DNA from: Symsagittifera roscoffensis
Taxonomy: Eukaryota > Xenacoelomorpha > Acoela > Convolutidae
DNA: 64,000 nucleotides
Reading direction: 5' to 3'
NCBI RefSeq assembly: GCF_963678635.1
Contig: NC_087067.1
Coordinates: forward strand, 5,064,647 to 5,128,646
Shown: positions 1 through 12,225 of the stretch, piece by piece
How positions within the stretch are numbered: the first letter of the stretch is position 1
Layout: each line of letters starts with the position of its first letter
Notes under the pieces: generated by a model
The model's database searches: none
The model's input: only the letters and a program-made list of their open reading frames with translations
What the model was told of the DNA's origin: nothing
Position numbers and translations under genes: made by a program

Positions 1-1245
1 GTCCGGATTCTGAAGTATTCCATTCTGCCCTAGCAGCGATAAGTATTCGGTTACATGTTTGAAGGACTCTTCGATGGAGTTTGCGAACAGTAGAGAGCCG
101 TCAACAACTCGTTTTACGTTCTCAAGATGCAAAGTGACCTTGTCGAAGTGATGTGTGTGTATGCGTCACCTGAAGATAAGTATCCTTGCGGGGCAGGGCA
201 ATACCGAAGTCGTCTCCATGGGGTGATGAACGTTGTAAGGTGGCGATCCTCTTGTTTGATTGCAATAGAGTGATATCCATTCCAAGCATCTGTGACTGTT
301 TTATATGTGTCAAGCGAAACTATCGACGCTTGTTGAAAAGGCCACTGTGTATGATAAGGCCACTGGGGTATGGTTGGTTGGATCAGTGGTAAGTTCCAGT
401 GGTGGACCGTGGAAGAGCGGCAATGGTTGATGGGAACATGTGTTAAACGTTGATGAACGTATGAAGCGTTCTAGTTCATCGATATTCGAGTCCTCCAAGC
501 TCATTGGGCCATCTGGGGGCTCTGGTGCTGCGCAGCGCTTAGGGCAGCCGCAAGGTGCTGACTCAGAAATGTTGTTAACGTGGTCTGCTTATGTCTTCCT
601 CGTGGTAGCGGGAAACTAGCGTCAATGCATCCAAGATCGACAAGACATGTTCTACTCAAAAACAGTTTGTCACGACCTTGTACCACATGAATGGTTTGCA
701 CTGTGGTTGTAGAATTGCTTGCTCCGTTGAATTGAACGTTCATCGGGATAGTTCCAATGACTGATAGCTCACGATTATCAGCGCTTTTTAGCACGCTATT
801 TCGGCGGTTGATCTTTCTTGACGAAAGGTTGAGCTGCTTCATCAATCTTGGACCACAACACACCACCGATGCCCCTGTATCGGCAATTCCCTGGACAACA
901 ACAGAACTTGGCTTTGATCGTTCCGATGCTTTATGAACTTTGAGAGACACTGTCAGCGTAACGTTATGGATACTGTTTACGCCATTGACTTGTTGCTCAA
1001 GGGCAAAAGTATGGGTTAACCTTAGTGTTATCATGCTGATGAGCGATGCAATTAATGTTGTCTTGCTGAGGGACACCATTTCGTCTACACATGCTCTCAA
1101 AGTGATTTCTCTTCCGAAAGTACACGTATTTCCGTATGCCGGGCAATTTGCACGCCATTCACTCGGAGTTCCTGGGTGAGCTGCATTACCGCAGTTGTTG
1201 CATTTTTCCGGTTTTATGTTTCGTAGTTTTTTCAGAATCTTATTG
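1..1245 (-). pseudogene. Gypsy-like LTR retrotransposon fragment: nucleocapsid zinc knuckle, protease, partial RT
   Basis: Read on the minus strand, about 1230-1180 encodes a zinc knuckle beginning CNNCGNAAH and ending NCPAYG. A second CCHC-like stretch (KRNHFESMC) follows one frameshift later. A 199-codon frame (1100-501) then holds an aspartic protease with DTGAS at residues 74-78, flanked by hydrophobic strands (VVVQGIADTGAS; later LVDLGCIDASFP). After another frame change, 345-1 encodes RT sequence with TVTDAWNGYHS, DRHLTTFITPWRR and APQGYLSSGDAY, characteristic of a metazoan gypsy-like pol lineage. The expected segment between the protease tail and the RT palm start (including the usual PVGEPVTWCHRM-type block) is missing, so there is an internal deletion near 345-400. 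The element runs off the left edge of the window. Domain order is seen directly; the family call is from known motifs. Non-functional. Confidence 0.75.
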
Positions 1246-2309
1246 TAGGTTCATACAGAATTCATACAAAATTACCTAGTATATCAAATGATAACAAAAT
1301 TTCCAATGATTTACACATGAGAAAAAATCCAACATAAAAAATCTCGAAGGTTTATTTTTATGCGTAAGATATAATTAATTAGCTAACTTTTAGGAAAAAA
1401 ATCTCAAAAAATCTTAATGAAATAAAATGAGTTTCTATCTCAATGTTTTGTTTTCTCAGTTACTGCTTCATCTACTGTCATCCAATTTAATCCAATTTGA
1501 ACAAAATTTTACTTGAAAATTGAACTTTAGTTTGAAAAATGTATCTTTTCAACGACCGTTTATTAATCCAAAGCAGAATTACTACCATAAATCCTTTGCT
1601 GTAAAACTTTTCAAATGATTTTTCAACCTGATAAATCTATGATGCTGTTTCAACTTTGAATTTCTATATTAAATTAAATTTTTGGTTGAGAATGATGTAT
1701 ATTATTATCCTGAAATTTTCCAAGGTTAGCAAAAACATACATTTTTTTTGTCTTTTCTAGGTCAGTTATCGATTTCTTTTCTGAAAGTGTCAAAATAACT
1801 GTAGAAAATCACAATTCTGAATAAATCAACCCCATTATCTGCTAAATATTGCACTACACCCTGAACATTTTTACAAGCACTAAAGAAGGAAAAGTTTAAA
1901 ATAGTAACTAAGCAAAACTTTTCAATTTGTCAATGTTATAAAAATATCCAGTTTTGTACAGTTCTTGAAGAAATATTTGACCACTCATTAGCGTATATTA
2001 TGCCTTTTTAATACAAAGTTATCGCAATCAAAATCTCCTCAAGCTTGCAACCAATGGAGTTTTTACTGTAAACTAAAGTCTTTTGCATCGATTTCTATTG
2101 AAAATTTCACGACCTTTTGAACTCGATTGTTGCTGGTTTTATCATCAAATAAAAAAATAAAAATAGCAAATCAAAAATTATGATGAAAAAATAGCATAAT
2201 TTTTACTAGAACTTTTCAAATTTATCACAATTGTATAGAATTTCCAGATTCAGTAAAAAATTTTACTCATAGTAACTTTTCCTCTTTTTTTAACAAAACA
2301 AAATTATTA

Positions 2310-2549
2310 TTACCTTTTCTTGGAGTTTGGAGACTGCTGAGAGTCTTTTCCATTTTTAACTTTATATTCACAAAAAGAATGCTTCTTCTTGATATGGTTA
2401 GTGAGTTTCCCGCTGCTATATGTATAAAAGATACAGCTCGAACACTTCAAAACATCCCAGGTTCTAGGATGTCTTGATGCATCTTTACGTGTATATTCTT
2501 TCACACATTCAAGACATGAACTCTTTCGTTTGACTTCAGTGGCTGCATC
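2310..2549 (-). pseudogene. Zinc-finger exon, R copy I
   Basis: Minus-strand frame of about 80 codons with CLECVKEYTRKDASRH, then CSSC and a later HIKKKH, i.e. a C2H2/C2HC-type finger pair. It ends in AAGAAAAGGTAATAATAAT, which can be read either as a stop (TAA) or as a splice donor (AG then GTAATA). The upstream side is a T-rich run ending in GGAG, which could be a splice acceptor. The composition resembles the N-terminal finger block of the polymerase pseudogenes at 27222 and 32106 (CEDCDGECRRSDAARHRRRC), so a shared ancestry is plausible but inferred. Present again at 5802-6041 and in degraded form at 10600-10840. Confidence 0.5.
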
Positions 2550-2672
2550 TCCAAAAAAAATGACGAACTTGAGAATAAAAATTTTTAGCTAAGGAGAGTT
2601 GAATAGCCTCAAGAATGAAAAAAAAAGTGAATGAATATTTGTATGTAAATCTCTTAACCAATTGTTTTTAAC

Positions 2673-2900
2673 GTGAAAGAAACTCAGAATGGATATCATC
2701 CTATTTGGCCCAGCTGTCCAAAAATCATCCAATCCAGCCAGGGAATTTTCAAAAGTTTTGATATCAACCAATTAGAACCGATCATTACTTCAGTTTTCAA
2801 CAGTTCAACAATCAAAATTCCTCCACAGGTAATATTTGTGGTATTAATCAATCAGAATGAAGTATTCACAGATTTTGAAATAATTCTTAGATCAGATTGA
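2673..2900 (+). pseudogene. Conserved short reading frame of unknown function (R copy I)
   Basis: 75-codon frame containing GYHPIWPS and FKSFDINQLEPII. It is divergent from the zinc-finger exon, about 120 bases away. The same frame is open in copy II (6158-6385) with mainly conservative changes, and is broken after about 30 codons in copy III (around 10993). No family is recognised. Conservation between two copies that differ at many bases suggests it once coded, but the copies may simply be young. Confidence 0.35.
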
Positions 2901-3469
2901 AATTATGATTATGAAACTTCATAATCAATCAATTTTATTGATTTTTTCTATCATTACTAACACATACATTTGACACCAAAGTAATATATAAATGAGATTT
3001 CTTGTCTGGTTTATAATTTTTTGATACTCATTTCAATTTTTGAAATTTGGAACAATTTTTTTTGAATTATTTATTTCTAACCAGTGCAAAAAAGAAACTA
3101 AAAAAAATATACTATTTTATCGGTTTTCTGGTATATTGTAAGATAAACAACCGGAAAACTTTTAAATTTGGATAATCGGTTGAAAGTTACTCTGACAAAT
3201 TTACAATTTTTTATTTGGATCAAATTCAAAACTAAATCAAAATGATGTTCCTTATCTGCATTTCTTGTTTCCATTGTACTGTTTTTTACTGATCGACCAC
3301 TCAATCTGAGTTAAATCTTTTAAAAAAACTGCTTCCATTCAGATTGTAATAATAAATAGTTATTTATTTGTTTCCAACAATTTTTGCGAAAATAACCTAG
3401 TAATCCAAGACTATTGCGTGTTTACTTACGATTACTTCTGTTCCTTGGAGAGTTGCAAGTTTCATTTTT

Positions 3470-3888
3470 TTGAAAGGAACATCTCTTAGCCAAATTCTTC
3501 AGAGATTAGACAAATATCAATATTTATATCAAGAATTGATTGTTTTTACACTTTGTACAAACACTGAATCTATTCAAGTTTTGCCACATCAATTTGGATG
3601 TATTCAATCAGCTAAGTTGCGGTGTTCAAGGTGGAAAAGATATTTACGATGGAAAGGAGCTAAAAAACAACAAGATTGTCGACTCGTTCGGAAAAAATTC
3701 AAAACAAATTATCTAAATTCTATTCAAAAACTTGCATCTACGCAAACTCTGGAATCAGCATTTTAGACAGAAATCAAAAAGTTGCAAACTTAAAAAAAGA
3801 TTCTGATTTGTTCAAAATAAATAATGGTTTTCGTGAAGGTTATGATTCTGTAATTGGTGAGCGTGTCAATTTTTCTAATAATTTTTGA
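3470..3888 (+). pseudogene. Conserved basic reading frame of unknown function (R copy I)
   Basis: Two overlapping frames (3470-3766 and 3676-3888) join across one frameshift to give a lysine/arginine-rich sequence. Core motifs are LRWKGAKKQQ, KLASTQTL and GYDSVIGERVNFS. The same core recurs at 7008-7277 and, unbroken, at 12226-12660. In all copies the frame ends at or soon after a VNFS motif, followed by T-rich DNA that grades into satellite-like sequence. No known domain is recognised. Confidence 0.4.
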
Positions 3889-3949
3889 ATCTTTCTTCAT
3901 AAAAATCTTGTCAAAGTTAATTTTAATTTAACTTAAAAGCTTTTTCAAC

Positions 3950-4335
3950 AAACAAACTTATCTTATTGTTTTTACAAAATGCAAAAACTATAATCACATT
4001 TTAACAAAAATGCGTATTTTTTGACAAATTTTTTTTTCAAGACGTATTTTTTTTTTTTTGATTTTTTCGAAAAATTTCAGATAAAACGTAATTTTTTTGT
4101 TATGCAAAAGCCAAAAACGCTATAATTTGGTTCATTAAAACATGTTTAATTATTGCTAAAAAATTTTAATATTGGTGTCCTTGAGTGGTATTCCCTATCT
4201 TAAAATCTTAATTCATTGATTTTTGATGTTTTAGAACCAAAGACGTGCAAAAAGTAAAATTCTTAATGATAAAAACCAGAACAAAGAATTTCATACATAT
4301 TTTATTAACAATGCAAGAAAAACTTTCAAGCCTAT
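3950..4335 (+). repeat. Satellite-monomer-like segment inside R copy I
   Basis: Between 4138 and 4335 the sequence matches, in order, the landmarks of the 13-25 kb satellite monomer: the GAGTGGTATTCCCTATCTTAA block, the TGATGTTTTAGAACCA block, the ATGATAAAAACCAGAACAAAG block and the ATTAACAATGCAAGAAAAA block. Single-copy equivalents lie at about 7330-7725 (copy II) and 12600-12985 (copy III). In copy III the segment leads directly into the tandem array. Confidence 0.65.
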
Positions 4336-4416
4336 TGAACCTTTTATTGAAACGCAGTAATTGAAAGTACATTATAATATGAGTATAGACGCATCTAATA
4401 AGCGGGACTACCAGCA

Positions 4417-4620
4417 AGTAAGAAAATTGGAATTTTTATGGTTTTTGTGTGGAAATTTCGAGTTTTAAGTTAAAATTTCGGGCGCATTATTTAGTTGGTG
4501 AATATCCTATTTGTATTAGGTGTATCTTTAACGGGTTATATGATAAAAACTAACACTCTATCTGGCTATGCTGGAATTTACTGAAAAATTGAAAAAAAAG
4601 TAAGGTTTTTTTTGTAAAAA
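4417..4620 (+). repeat. Candidate terminal inverted repeat, left (R copy I)
   Basis: Begins AGTAAGAAAATTGG and includes GGGCGCATTATTTAGTTGG, GTGTATCTTTAACG and CTATCTGGCTATGCTGG. The reverse complement of 37379-37190 shows the same blocks in the same order (starting AGTATTAAGATAC, with GGCGCGTTATCTGATTGG and CTATCTGGCTATGCTG). Starting with AG is typical of Polinton termini. The two arms are clearly diverged, so they may come from different insertions. An equivalent lies at about 7801-8005 in R copy II. Confidence 0.45.
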
Positions 4621-5801
4621 TTGCAAAAATCTCAAGGTTTTTGGCTGATTTTTTGTTGCTTCTGATCTAATTGAAAAAGCATACTTTTGTGCAGATTTTA
4701 AAGTTAACCTCAAATTGTATTAATCTCAAATTGTAGACGATAAAGTTTTCCCTTATTTGAGCTAAGAAGCGTGTTATAAAATGCTCTGTACACTAAAAGG
4801 AAAGCTCATATTAGCTTATTCAATATTGAAACGTCCAAGTTCTTGGCAAAAATAGTGAAATTAATCGTAATTTTTGAGAAATTTAAGTAAAAGTTAATCA
4901 AGTCTATACAAATATTTCCAATTTTGAAATTTTATTTCTGTAATTAACTGGTTTTTTGTCCAGTTCATGGAGAACTTACCTAAAAATCTCAATTCAACTG
5001 AGCAATAAAAGCAATTTTTATTGAAACTTCTAGGTCAAACTCAATGATTCAACTCCTCCTCAGTTTTTTGTCTATGAATAACCCAAATATGTCAAAATTT
5101 TCAATTTGGAGAAGTTTTCCCACGTTGATAAAAATAAAATTGAGATCATGATGAAAAATGAACTGTTTTCTGCAAAAACTGACTAGAAAAATGGAGTTAA
5201 ATTTTTTCTCAAAAGAATATCAGATTTTGGATGAAGTTCAATTTTCTCCAAAACTGATAATTATCTCTCTGTTGCTTCTACAACAAATTTTTCTTAATTT
5301 TTCTGTAGAAATGTTCTAGGATTTAGAGTTTTTCTTTCTTTCTGCTTAATACGTGTTTTCTTTATTGATTTCACTTTGCAAGAAGAAAATTTAGTCAGTA
5401 CTGGGGAATTTAGGAGGAAACTATTATCAGTTTTGTACAATTCTTGAAGAAATATTTGACCACTCTTTAGCGTATATTATGCCTTTTTAATACAAAATTA
5501 TTGCAACCAAAATCTCCTCAAGCTTCCAACTAATGGAGTTTTTATTGTAAGCCAAAGACTTTTGCATCGATTTCTAGTGAAAATTTCTCGACCCTTTGAA
5601 CTCGATTGTTGCTGGTTTTATCATCAGTCAGAAATTTCAAATAAAAAAGTAAAAATGACAAATCAAGATTTGTGATGAAAAAACTGCATAGTTTTTACTA
5701 GAACTTTTTAAATTTATCACAATTGTATAGACTTTCCAGATTCAGTGAAAAAAATAATTCATTGTAATTTTTCCTCTTTTTTTAATAAAACAATATTAGT
5801 A

Positions 5802-6041
5802 TTACCTTTTCTTGGAGTTTGGAGACTGCTGAGTTTTTTTTCCATATTTAACTTTATATTCACAGAGAGAATGCTTCTTCTTGATATGGTTAGTGAGTTT
5901 CCCGCTGCTATTTGTATAAAAGATACAGCTCAAACACTTCAAAACATCACGGGTTCTAGAATGTCTTGATGCATCTTTACGTGTATATTCTCTCACACAT
6001 TCAAGACATGAACTCTTTCGTTTGACTTCAGTGGCTGCATC
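5802..6041 (-). pseudogene. Zinc-finger exon, R copy II
   Basis: The best-preserved of the three finger exons. The minus frame contains SSCLECVREYTRKDASRH, then LKCLSC and LTNHIKKKHSLCEYK, giving a C-x2-C...H and C-x2-C...H-x4-H arrangement. The frame stays open upstream to 6146, but that part is poly-Phe/Ser from T-rich DNA and is probably intronic. The end has the same TAA/splice-donor ambiguity as copy I. Possible relative of the finger block of the polymerase at 27222. Confidence 0.5.
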
Positions 6042-6157
6042 TCCAAAAAAAAATGACGAACTTGAGAATAAAAATTTGAAGAGTTGAATAGCCTCAAAAA
6101 TGAAAAAAAAAATGAATGAATATTTGTATGTAAATCTCCTAACCAACTGTTTTTAAC

Positions 6158-6385
6158 GTGAAAGAAAATCAGCATGGATATCATCCTATTTGGCCAAGCT
6201 CTCCAAAAATCATCCAATCTAGCCATGGAGTTTTCAAAAGTTTTGATATCAACCAATTAGACCCGATCATTACTTCAGTTTTCAACAATTCAACAATCAG
6301 AATTCCTTCACAGGTAATAATTGTGGTATTAACCAATCAGAATGAAGTCTTCACAGATTTTAAAATAATTTTTAGATCAGATTAA
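6158..6385 (+). pseudogene. Conserved short reading frame of unknown function (R copy II)
   Basis: 75 codons, same length and start context as 2673-2900, with GYHPIWPS and FKSFDINQLDPII retained. Most differences from copy I are single-residue and conservative (for example E to D, I to V, K to R). Function unknown. Confidence 0.35.
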
Positions 6386-7007
6386 CACTATGTTTATGAA
6401 AATTCCCAATCAATCAATTTTATTGAATTTTTCTATCATAACTAGCACATAAATTTGACACCAAAGTAATATATAATGGGATTTCTTGTCTGGTTTACAC
6501 TTTTTTGATACTCATTTCAATTTTTGAAATTTTGATCAAAATTTTTTGACTTATTTTTTTCTAATCAGTGCAAAAAGGAAATTACAAAAATATACAATTT
6601 TATCGCTTTTCTGGTATATTGTAAGGTAAACAACCGGAAAACTTTTAAATTTGGATAATCGGTTGCAAGATACTCTGACAAATTTACATTTTGTGTTTGT
6701 ATCAAATTCAAAACTGTAATCGAAATGATGTTCCTTATCTGCATTTCTTGTTTCCATTGTTCTGTTTTTTACTGATCGACCACTCAATCTGAGTTAACTC
6801 TTCTAAAGAAAACTGCTTTCATTAGGATTGTAAAAATAAATAGTTATTTGTTTCCAACAAAATTTGCGAAAACTACATAAAAAGCCAATACTATTGCGTG
6901 TCTACTTACAATTCCTTCTGTTCCATTGATTGTCTTTACACTCTATACAAACACTAAATCTATTCAAATTTTGCCACATCAATTTGGGAAATATTCAATC
7001 AACTTAG

Positions 7008-7277
7008 TTGCGGTGTTCAAGGTGGAAAAGATATTTACGATGGAAAGGAGCTAAAAAACAACAAGATTGTCGACTCGTTCGGAAAAAAATCAAAAAATTA
7101 TCTAAATTCTATTCAAAAAATTGCATCTACGTAAACTCTGGGATCAGCATTTTAGACAGAGTTCAAAAAATTCCAAACTTAAAAAATGACCCTAATTTGT
7201 TCAAAATAAATAATGGTTTTCGTGAAGGTTATGATTCTGTAATTAGTGAGCGTGTCAATTTTTCTAATATTTTTTGA
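7008..7277 (+). pseudogene. Conserved basic reading frame of unknown function (R copy II)
   Basis: Counterpart of 3470-3888, starting within CSRWKRYLRWKGAKKQQ and ending GYDSVISERVNFS before a stop. It is shorter upstream because of changes that close the frame. No recognised domain. Confidence 0.35.
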
Positions 7278-8810
7278 ATCTTTCTTCATAAAAGTCTTGT
7301 CAAAGTTAATTTTATTTCATCTTAAAAGCTTTTTCAACAAACAAACTTATCTATTTCTTTTTACAAAATGCAAAATGTATAATCAAATTTTAACAAGAAT
7401 GCGTATCTTTTGAGAAAATTTTTTTCAAGACGCATTTTTTTTGAGTTTTTCGAAAAATTTCTGATTAAACCTAATTTTTTTTGTTATGCAAATGCCAAAA
7501 ACGCAATAACTTGGTTCATAAAAACTTTTTAATTATTGCTAAAAAAATTTAATATTGGTGTCTTCGAGTGGTATTCCTTATCTTAAAATCTTAATTCATT
7601 GATTTTTGATGTTTTAGAACCAAAGACGTGCAAAAAGTAAAAATTCTTAATGATAAAAACCAGAACAAAGCATTTCATACCTTTTTTTTTAACAATGCAA
7701 GAAAAACTTTTATGCTTTTTGAACCATTTATTGAAACGCAGTAATTGAAAGTACATTATATATTGAGTATAGACGCATCTAATAAGCGGGAATACCAGCA
7801 GGTAAGAAAATTGGAGTTTTTATGGTTTTTGTGTGGAAATTTCGAGTTTTTAGTTAAAATTTCGGGCGCATTATTTAGTTGGTGAATATCCTATTTGTAT
7901 TAGGTGTATCTTTAACGGGTTATATGATAAAAACTAACGCTCTATCTGGCTATGCTGGAATTTACTGAAAAATTGAAAAAAAAGTAAGGTTTTTTTGTAA
8001 AAATTGCAAAAATCTCAAGGTTTTTGGCTGATTTTTTGTTGCTTCTGATCTAATTGAAAAAGCATACTTTTGTGCAGATTTTAAAGTTAACCTCAAATTG
8101 TATTAATCTCAAATTGTAGACGATAAAGTTTTCCCTTATTTGAGCTAAGAAGCGTGTTATAAAATGCTCTGTACACTAAAAGGAAAGCTCATATTAGCTT
8201 ATTCAATATTGAAACGTCCAAGTTCTTGGCAAAAATAGTGAAATTAATCGTAATTTTTGAGAAACTAAAGTAAAAGTTAATCAAGTCTATACAAATATTT
8301 CCAATTTTGAAATTTTATTTCTGTAATTAACTGGTTTTTTGTCCAGTTCATGGAGAACTTACCTAAAAATCTCAATTCAACTGAGCAATAAAAGCAATTT
8401 TTATTGAAACTTCTAGGTCAAACTCAATGATTCAACTCCTCCTCAGTTTTTTGTCTATGAATAACCCAAATATGTCAAAAATTACAATTTGGAGAAGTTT
8501 TCCCACGTTGATAACAAAAAAATTGAGATCATGATGAAAAATGAACTGTTTTCTGCAAAAACTGACTAGAAAAATGGAGTTAAATTTTTTCTCAAAAAAA
8601 TATCAGATTTTGGATGAAGTTCAATTTTCTCCAAAACTGAGAATTATCTCTCTGTTGCTTCTACAACAAATTTTTCTTAATTTTTCTGTAGAAATGTTCT
8701 AGGATTTAGTATTTTTCTTTCTTTCTGCTTAATACGTGTTTTCTTCATTGATTTCACTTTGCAAGAAGAAAATTTAGTCAGTACTGGGGAATTTAGGAGA
8801 AAACTATTAT

Positions 8811-9604
8811 CATTCACAAACAATTTGCTGGCAGAAATAAAATTAGAACTGATAACATCTGATTGTTACTATGTGTGTTGTACATGTTTTCTTTAAGGTT
8901 TCCTTGTTCAGTTGCTACGGTAAAAGATTCAAGCCAAAATACATTTTTTTGGGATGATTAATTGTCACTTTTATTGCAAAATAGTTATTAAATCGTTTTT
9001 TGTTCTTGAGTTTCGTCGGAAATTTTCTCACAAATGGCTAGATGAGAAAAAATCACTGCTAATTAAAGCATTCAAAAGCACATAAAAAAATGAGAGGATA
9101 AAGTTGTGTTTTTAAAACAAATTAAGAGCAGCTCTCATGGTTATAATCTAAAAATTTTCAGAAGTAGAAATACGCAAGGGTATCTAGTTTCCTACTTCTG
9201 CTACATCTAAAAACTTTCAAGAAAACGCTTCTGAAAAAATATCAATTTAGAAAAAGAAATCAAGGTGCAAACAATTGAAAAAACTCTATAGCTCTACCTA
9301 ATTTTCTTATTGAAAAAAAAATGAAGCTAACCAGAAGAAAACTTAACTTGAAACCCTTCATGATAAATTTCATATAATTAAGAGATCCTACATCTGGTTC
9401 TGCTAAAGTATCAGTTTGCTTAGAAATTTGCAGCAATCTCCATTTTTTTCTCTAAAAATCTTTCTATATCAATTTTTTTGTGTCCAAAATAGTGAAATGT
9501 AAATCTTGAAAGTATGTTTTTGATTTATGCTTCAAGTATCATCTTCCAAAAGATGTTGGAGTTGGGTTTGATTCAAAAAAGTTATCCTCAAAACATCAGA
9601 TTTT
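8811..9604. other. AT-rich spacer, no gene seen
   Basis: About 800 bases between R copies II and III with no repeat partner noticed in the window and no plausible reading frame. From about 9605 the sequence re-enters the R unit at the position equivalent to 1266. Confidence 0.5.
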
Positions 9605-10599
9605 TCATACAAAATTACCTAATATATCAAATGATAACAAAATTTCCAATGATTTACTCATGAGAAAAAATCCAACATAAAAAGTCTCGACGATTTGTTT
9701 TTATGCGTAAGATATAATAAATAAGCTGACTTTTAGGAAAAAAAATATCAAAACCCTTAATGAATTAAAATGAGTTTCTCTCTCAATATTTTGTTTTCTC
9801 AGTTACAGCTTCATCTACTATCATCCAGTTTCATCCAATTTGAACAAAATATTACTTGAAAATTGAGTTTTAGCTCAAAACATGTATCATTTCAACGAAC
9901 GTTCACTAATCCAAAGCAGAATTATTGCCATAAATCCTTTGCTGTAAACATCTTCAAATGATTTTTTTTTCAACTTGATAACCTTATGTTGGTGTTTCAG
10001 CTTTGAATTTCTATATTAAATTAAAATTTTGGTTGAGAATGATGTATGTTCTTATGAAAGTGTCAAAAAAACTGTAGAAAATCACATTTTTGAATAAATC
10101 AACTCCTATTAACTGCTTAAAATTGCACTACTCCTTGAACACTTTTACAAGCACTAAACAAGGAAAAGTTTAAAATAGTAACTAGGCAAAACTTTTCGAT
10201 TTGTCAATGTTTTAAAAATATCCAGTTTTGTACAATTCTGGAAGAAATATTCGACCACTCATTAGCGTATTTTATGCCTTTTTAATACAAAATTATCGCA
10301 ACCAAAATCTCCTCAAGCTTGCAACCAATGGAATTTTCACTGTGAACTAAAGACTTTTGCATCGATTTCTATTGAAAATTTCACGACGCTTTGAACTCGA
10401 TTGTTGCTGGTTTTATCATCAGTCAGAACTTTCAAATAAAAAAGTAAAAAGGACAAATCAAGAATTGTGATGAAAAAACTGCATAGTTTTTACTAGAACT
10501 TTTCTAATTTATCACATTTGTATAAATTTTCAGATTCAGTAAAAAGATTTTTTTTTCATTGTAATTTTTCCTGTGTTTTATTCATAGTAATTTTCCATA

Positions 10600-10840
10600 C
10601 GTTTCTTGGAGTGTGTTTGGATACTACTGAGCATCCTTTCCATATTTAACATTATATTAAGAAGAAAATTGCGTGAATGCAAGTAGTGAGTTCCTCGCTG
10701 CTATATGTATAAAATTTATAGTTCGAACACTTCAAAACACCACAGCTTCTACGATGTCTTGACGCATCTCCACGTGTATATTCTTGGACGCATTCAAGAC
10801 ATGCCACTCTTTCGTTTCATTTCAGTGGCGGCACCTCGAT
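10600..10840 (-). pseudogene. Degraded zinc-finger exon, R copy III
   Basis: Minus-strand translation retains ECVQEYTRGDASRHRRSC and LKCSNYKFYTYSSEEL, so the first finger keeps its His and gains a following Cys, but the second C-x2-C has become C-x2-Y. More diverged than copies I and II. Confidence 0.4.
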
Positions 10841-12225
10841 ATAAAAACGAGCTTGAGAATGAATGGGAAGTTAGAATATCCCTAGTTTTTAGAAAAGAAG
10901 AGTTGAATAGCCTCAAAAAATGAAGAAAAAAAGTGAATGAAAATTTTTATGTAAAACGTTTAACCAATTGTTTTTGACGTGCAAGAAAATCAATATGGAT
11001 ATCATCCTATTTGGCCAAGCTGTCCAACAATCATCCAATCTAACCATGGAGTTTTCAAAAGTTTTGATATCAACCAATTAGAATCGAGCATTACAAGGAA
11101 GATTTTATCTTTTTTGATACCAGAATCGAGCTTTTACCCAAAAACGAGTTTTTAACAGTTCAAAAATCAGAATCGAGCATTCCTTCACAGTTAATGTTTG
11201 TGGTATTAACCAATCAGAATGAAGTATTCACATATTTTAAAATAATTTTTAGATCAGATTAAAAGTATAATTATGAAACTTCCTAATCAATCAATTTTCT
11301 TGAATTTTTCCATCATAACTAACGTATACATTTGACACCAAAAAATATATAAATCAGATTTCTAGTCTGATTTATTTTATTTTTTCGATAGTGATTTCAA
11401 TTTTGATGTGCAAAAAGGATTTCTTAATGATAAAAAACAGGACAAAGAATTTCATACATTTTTCTATAAACAATGCAAGAAAAACTTGCATTGTTAGGGT
11501 GTGTGTCTTAGGGGGTGTGTGATTTCTTAAAAATTTACATGTGGAGGTTGTGTGTCTTGACTGTGACATACTCCCTCCTCATGTTGTTTGTTGCTCTTTC
11601 ATATACTCTATTATAGATGTTGAGCTCCTGATCTATAGTTGATTCTTTTCCAGATTTGGCTTCAAATATAGGTACGAGTCCAAAGTTTTCAGCATCGTGA
11701 AAAACAGTATTCCGGGTTGCCTACATTGCTTCTTCTTCTTTTTCACATAGATAGACATGTTGCGACTTTTCAAATTGTCAACTTTTCTGTAGTACATTTT
11801 TCAAGAGCAAACTGATCAGATGAGTAGAAAAGAGAAAATAATTTTGAGATTAAATGAAAAAGGAAGTCAGCAGTATGAATCATTGCGACTTCCATAAATG
11901 GAAGTAGTAAAAAAAATGGAAAGTTTTGTATGAATTTTCCCCAAATGGAAAATGTCTAGGTGTTACTACTACTATATAAATCCACATTTTTCTGCAAAAG
12001 TTGTTCTTCCCAACGGCAGCTGCTTTGTGTCAAGCTCTTCCCAGCTTTTATTCAGATGGTAATAAAAAATCATTAATTATTTGTTTCTAACGAATTTTAC
12101 GAAACCTTTTGTTCCTTGGAAAGTTGCAAGTTTCATTTAATTTTAATAGCAACATCTCTTAGCCAAACTCTTCAGAGATTAGACAAATATGAATAATTAT
12201 ATCAAGAATTAATTGTCTTTACACT

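Larger units (their letters stand above)
1261..5430. repeat. R repeat unit, copy I
   Basis: AT-rich unit repeated in this window as copies I (1261-5430), II (5431-8810) and III (9605-12985). Copy I from about 1954 and copy II from 5430 align throughout and lie head to tail with a ~3.4 kb period; 1261-1953 aligns with 9605-10220 in copy III. Ordered contents: minus-strand zinc-finger exon (2310-2549), plus-strand open frame (2673-2900), conserved plus frame (3470-3888), a satellite-monomer-like segment (3950-4335) and, in copies I and II, a segment matching in inverted orientation the right end of the polymerase element near 37.2-37.4 kb. I infer a fragment of a DNA transposon, probably Polinton-like. 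Confidence 0.7.
5431..8810. repeat. R repeat unit, copy II
   Basis: Direct tandem neighbour of copy I: 5430 onward repeats the sequence at 1954 onward (GTACAATTCTTGAAGAAATA against GTACAGTTCTTGAAGAAATA), and the end at about 8803-8810 matches the end of copy I at 5427. The same internal order is present: zinc-finger exon, two plus-strand frames, satellite-like segment, and candidate inverted repeat at 7801. The junction leads into 8811-9604. Confidence 0.7.
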
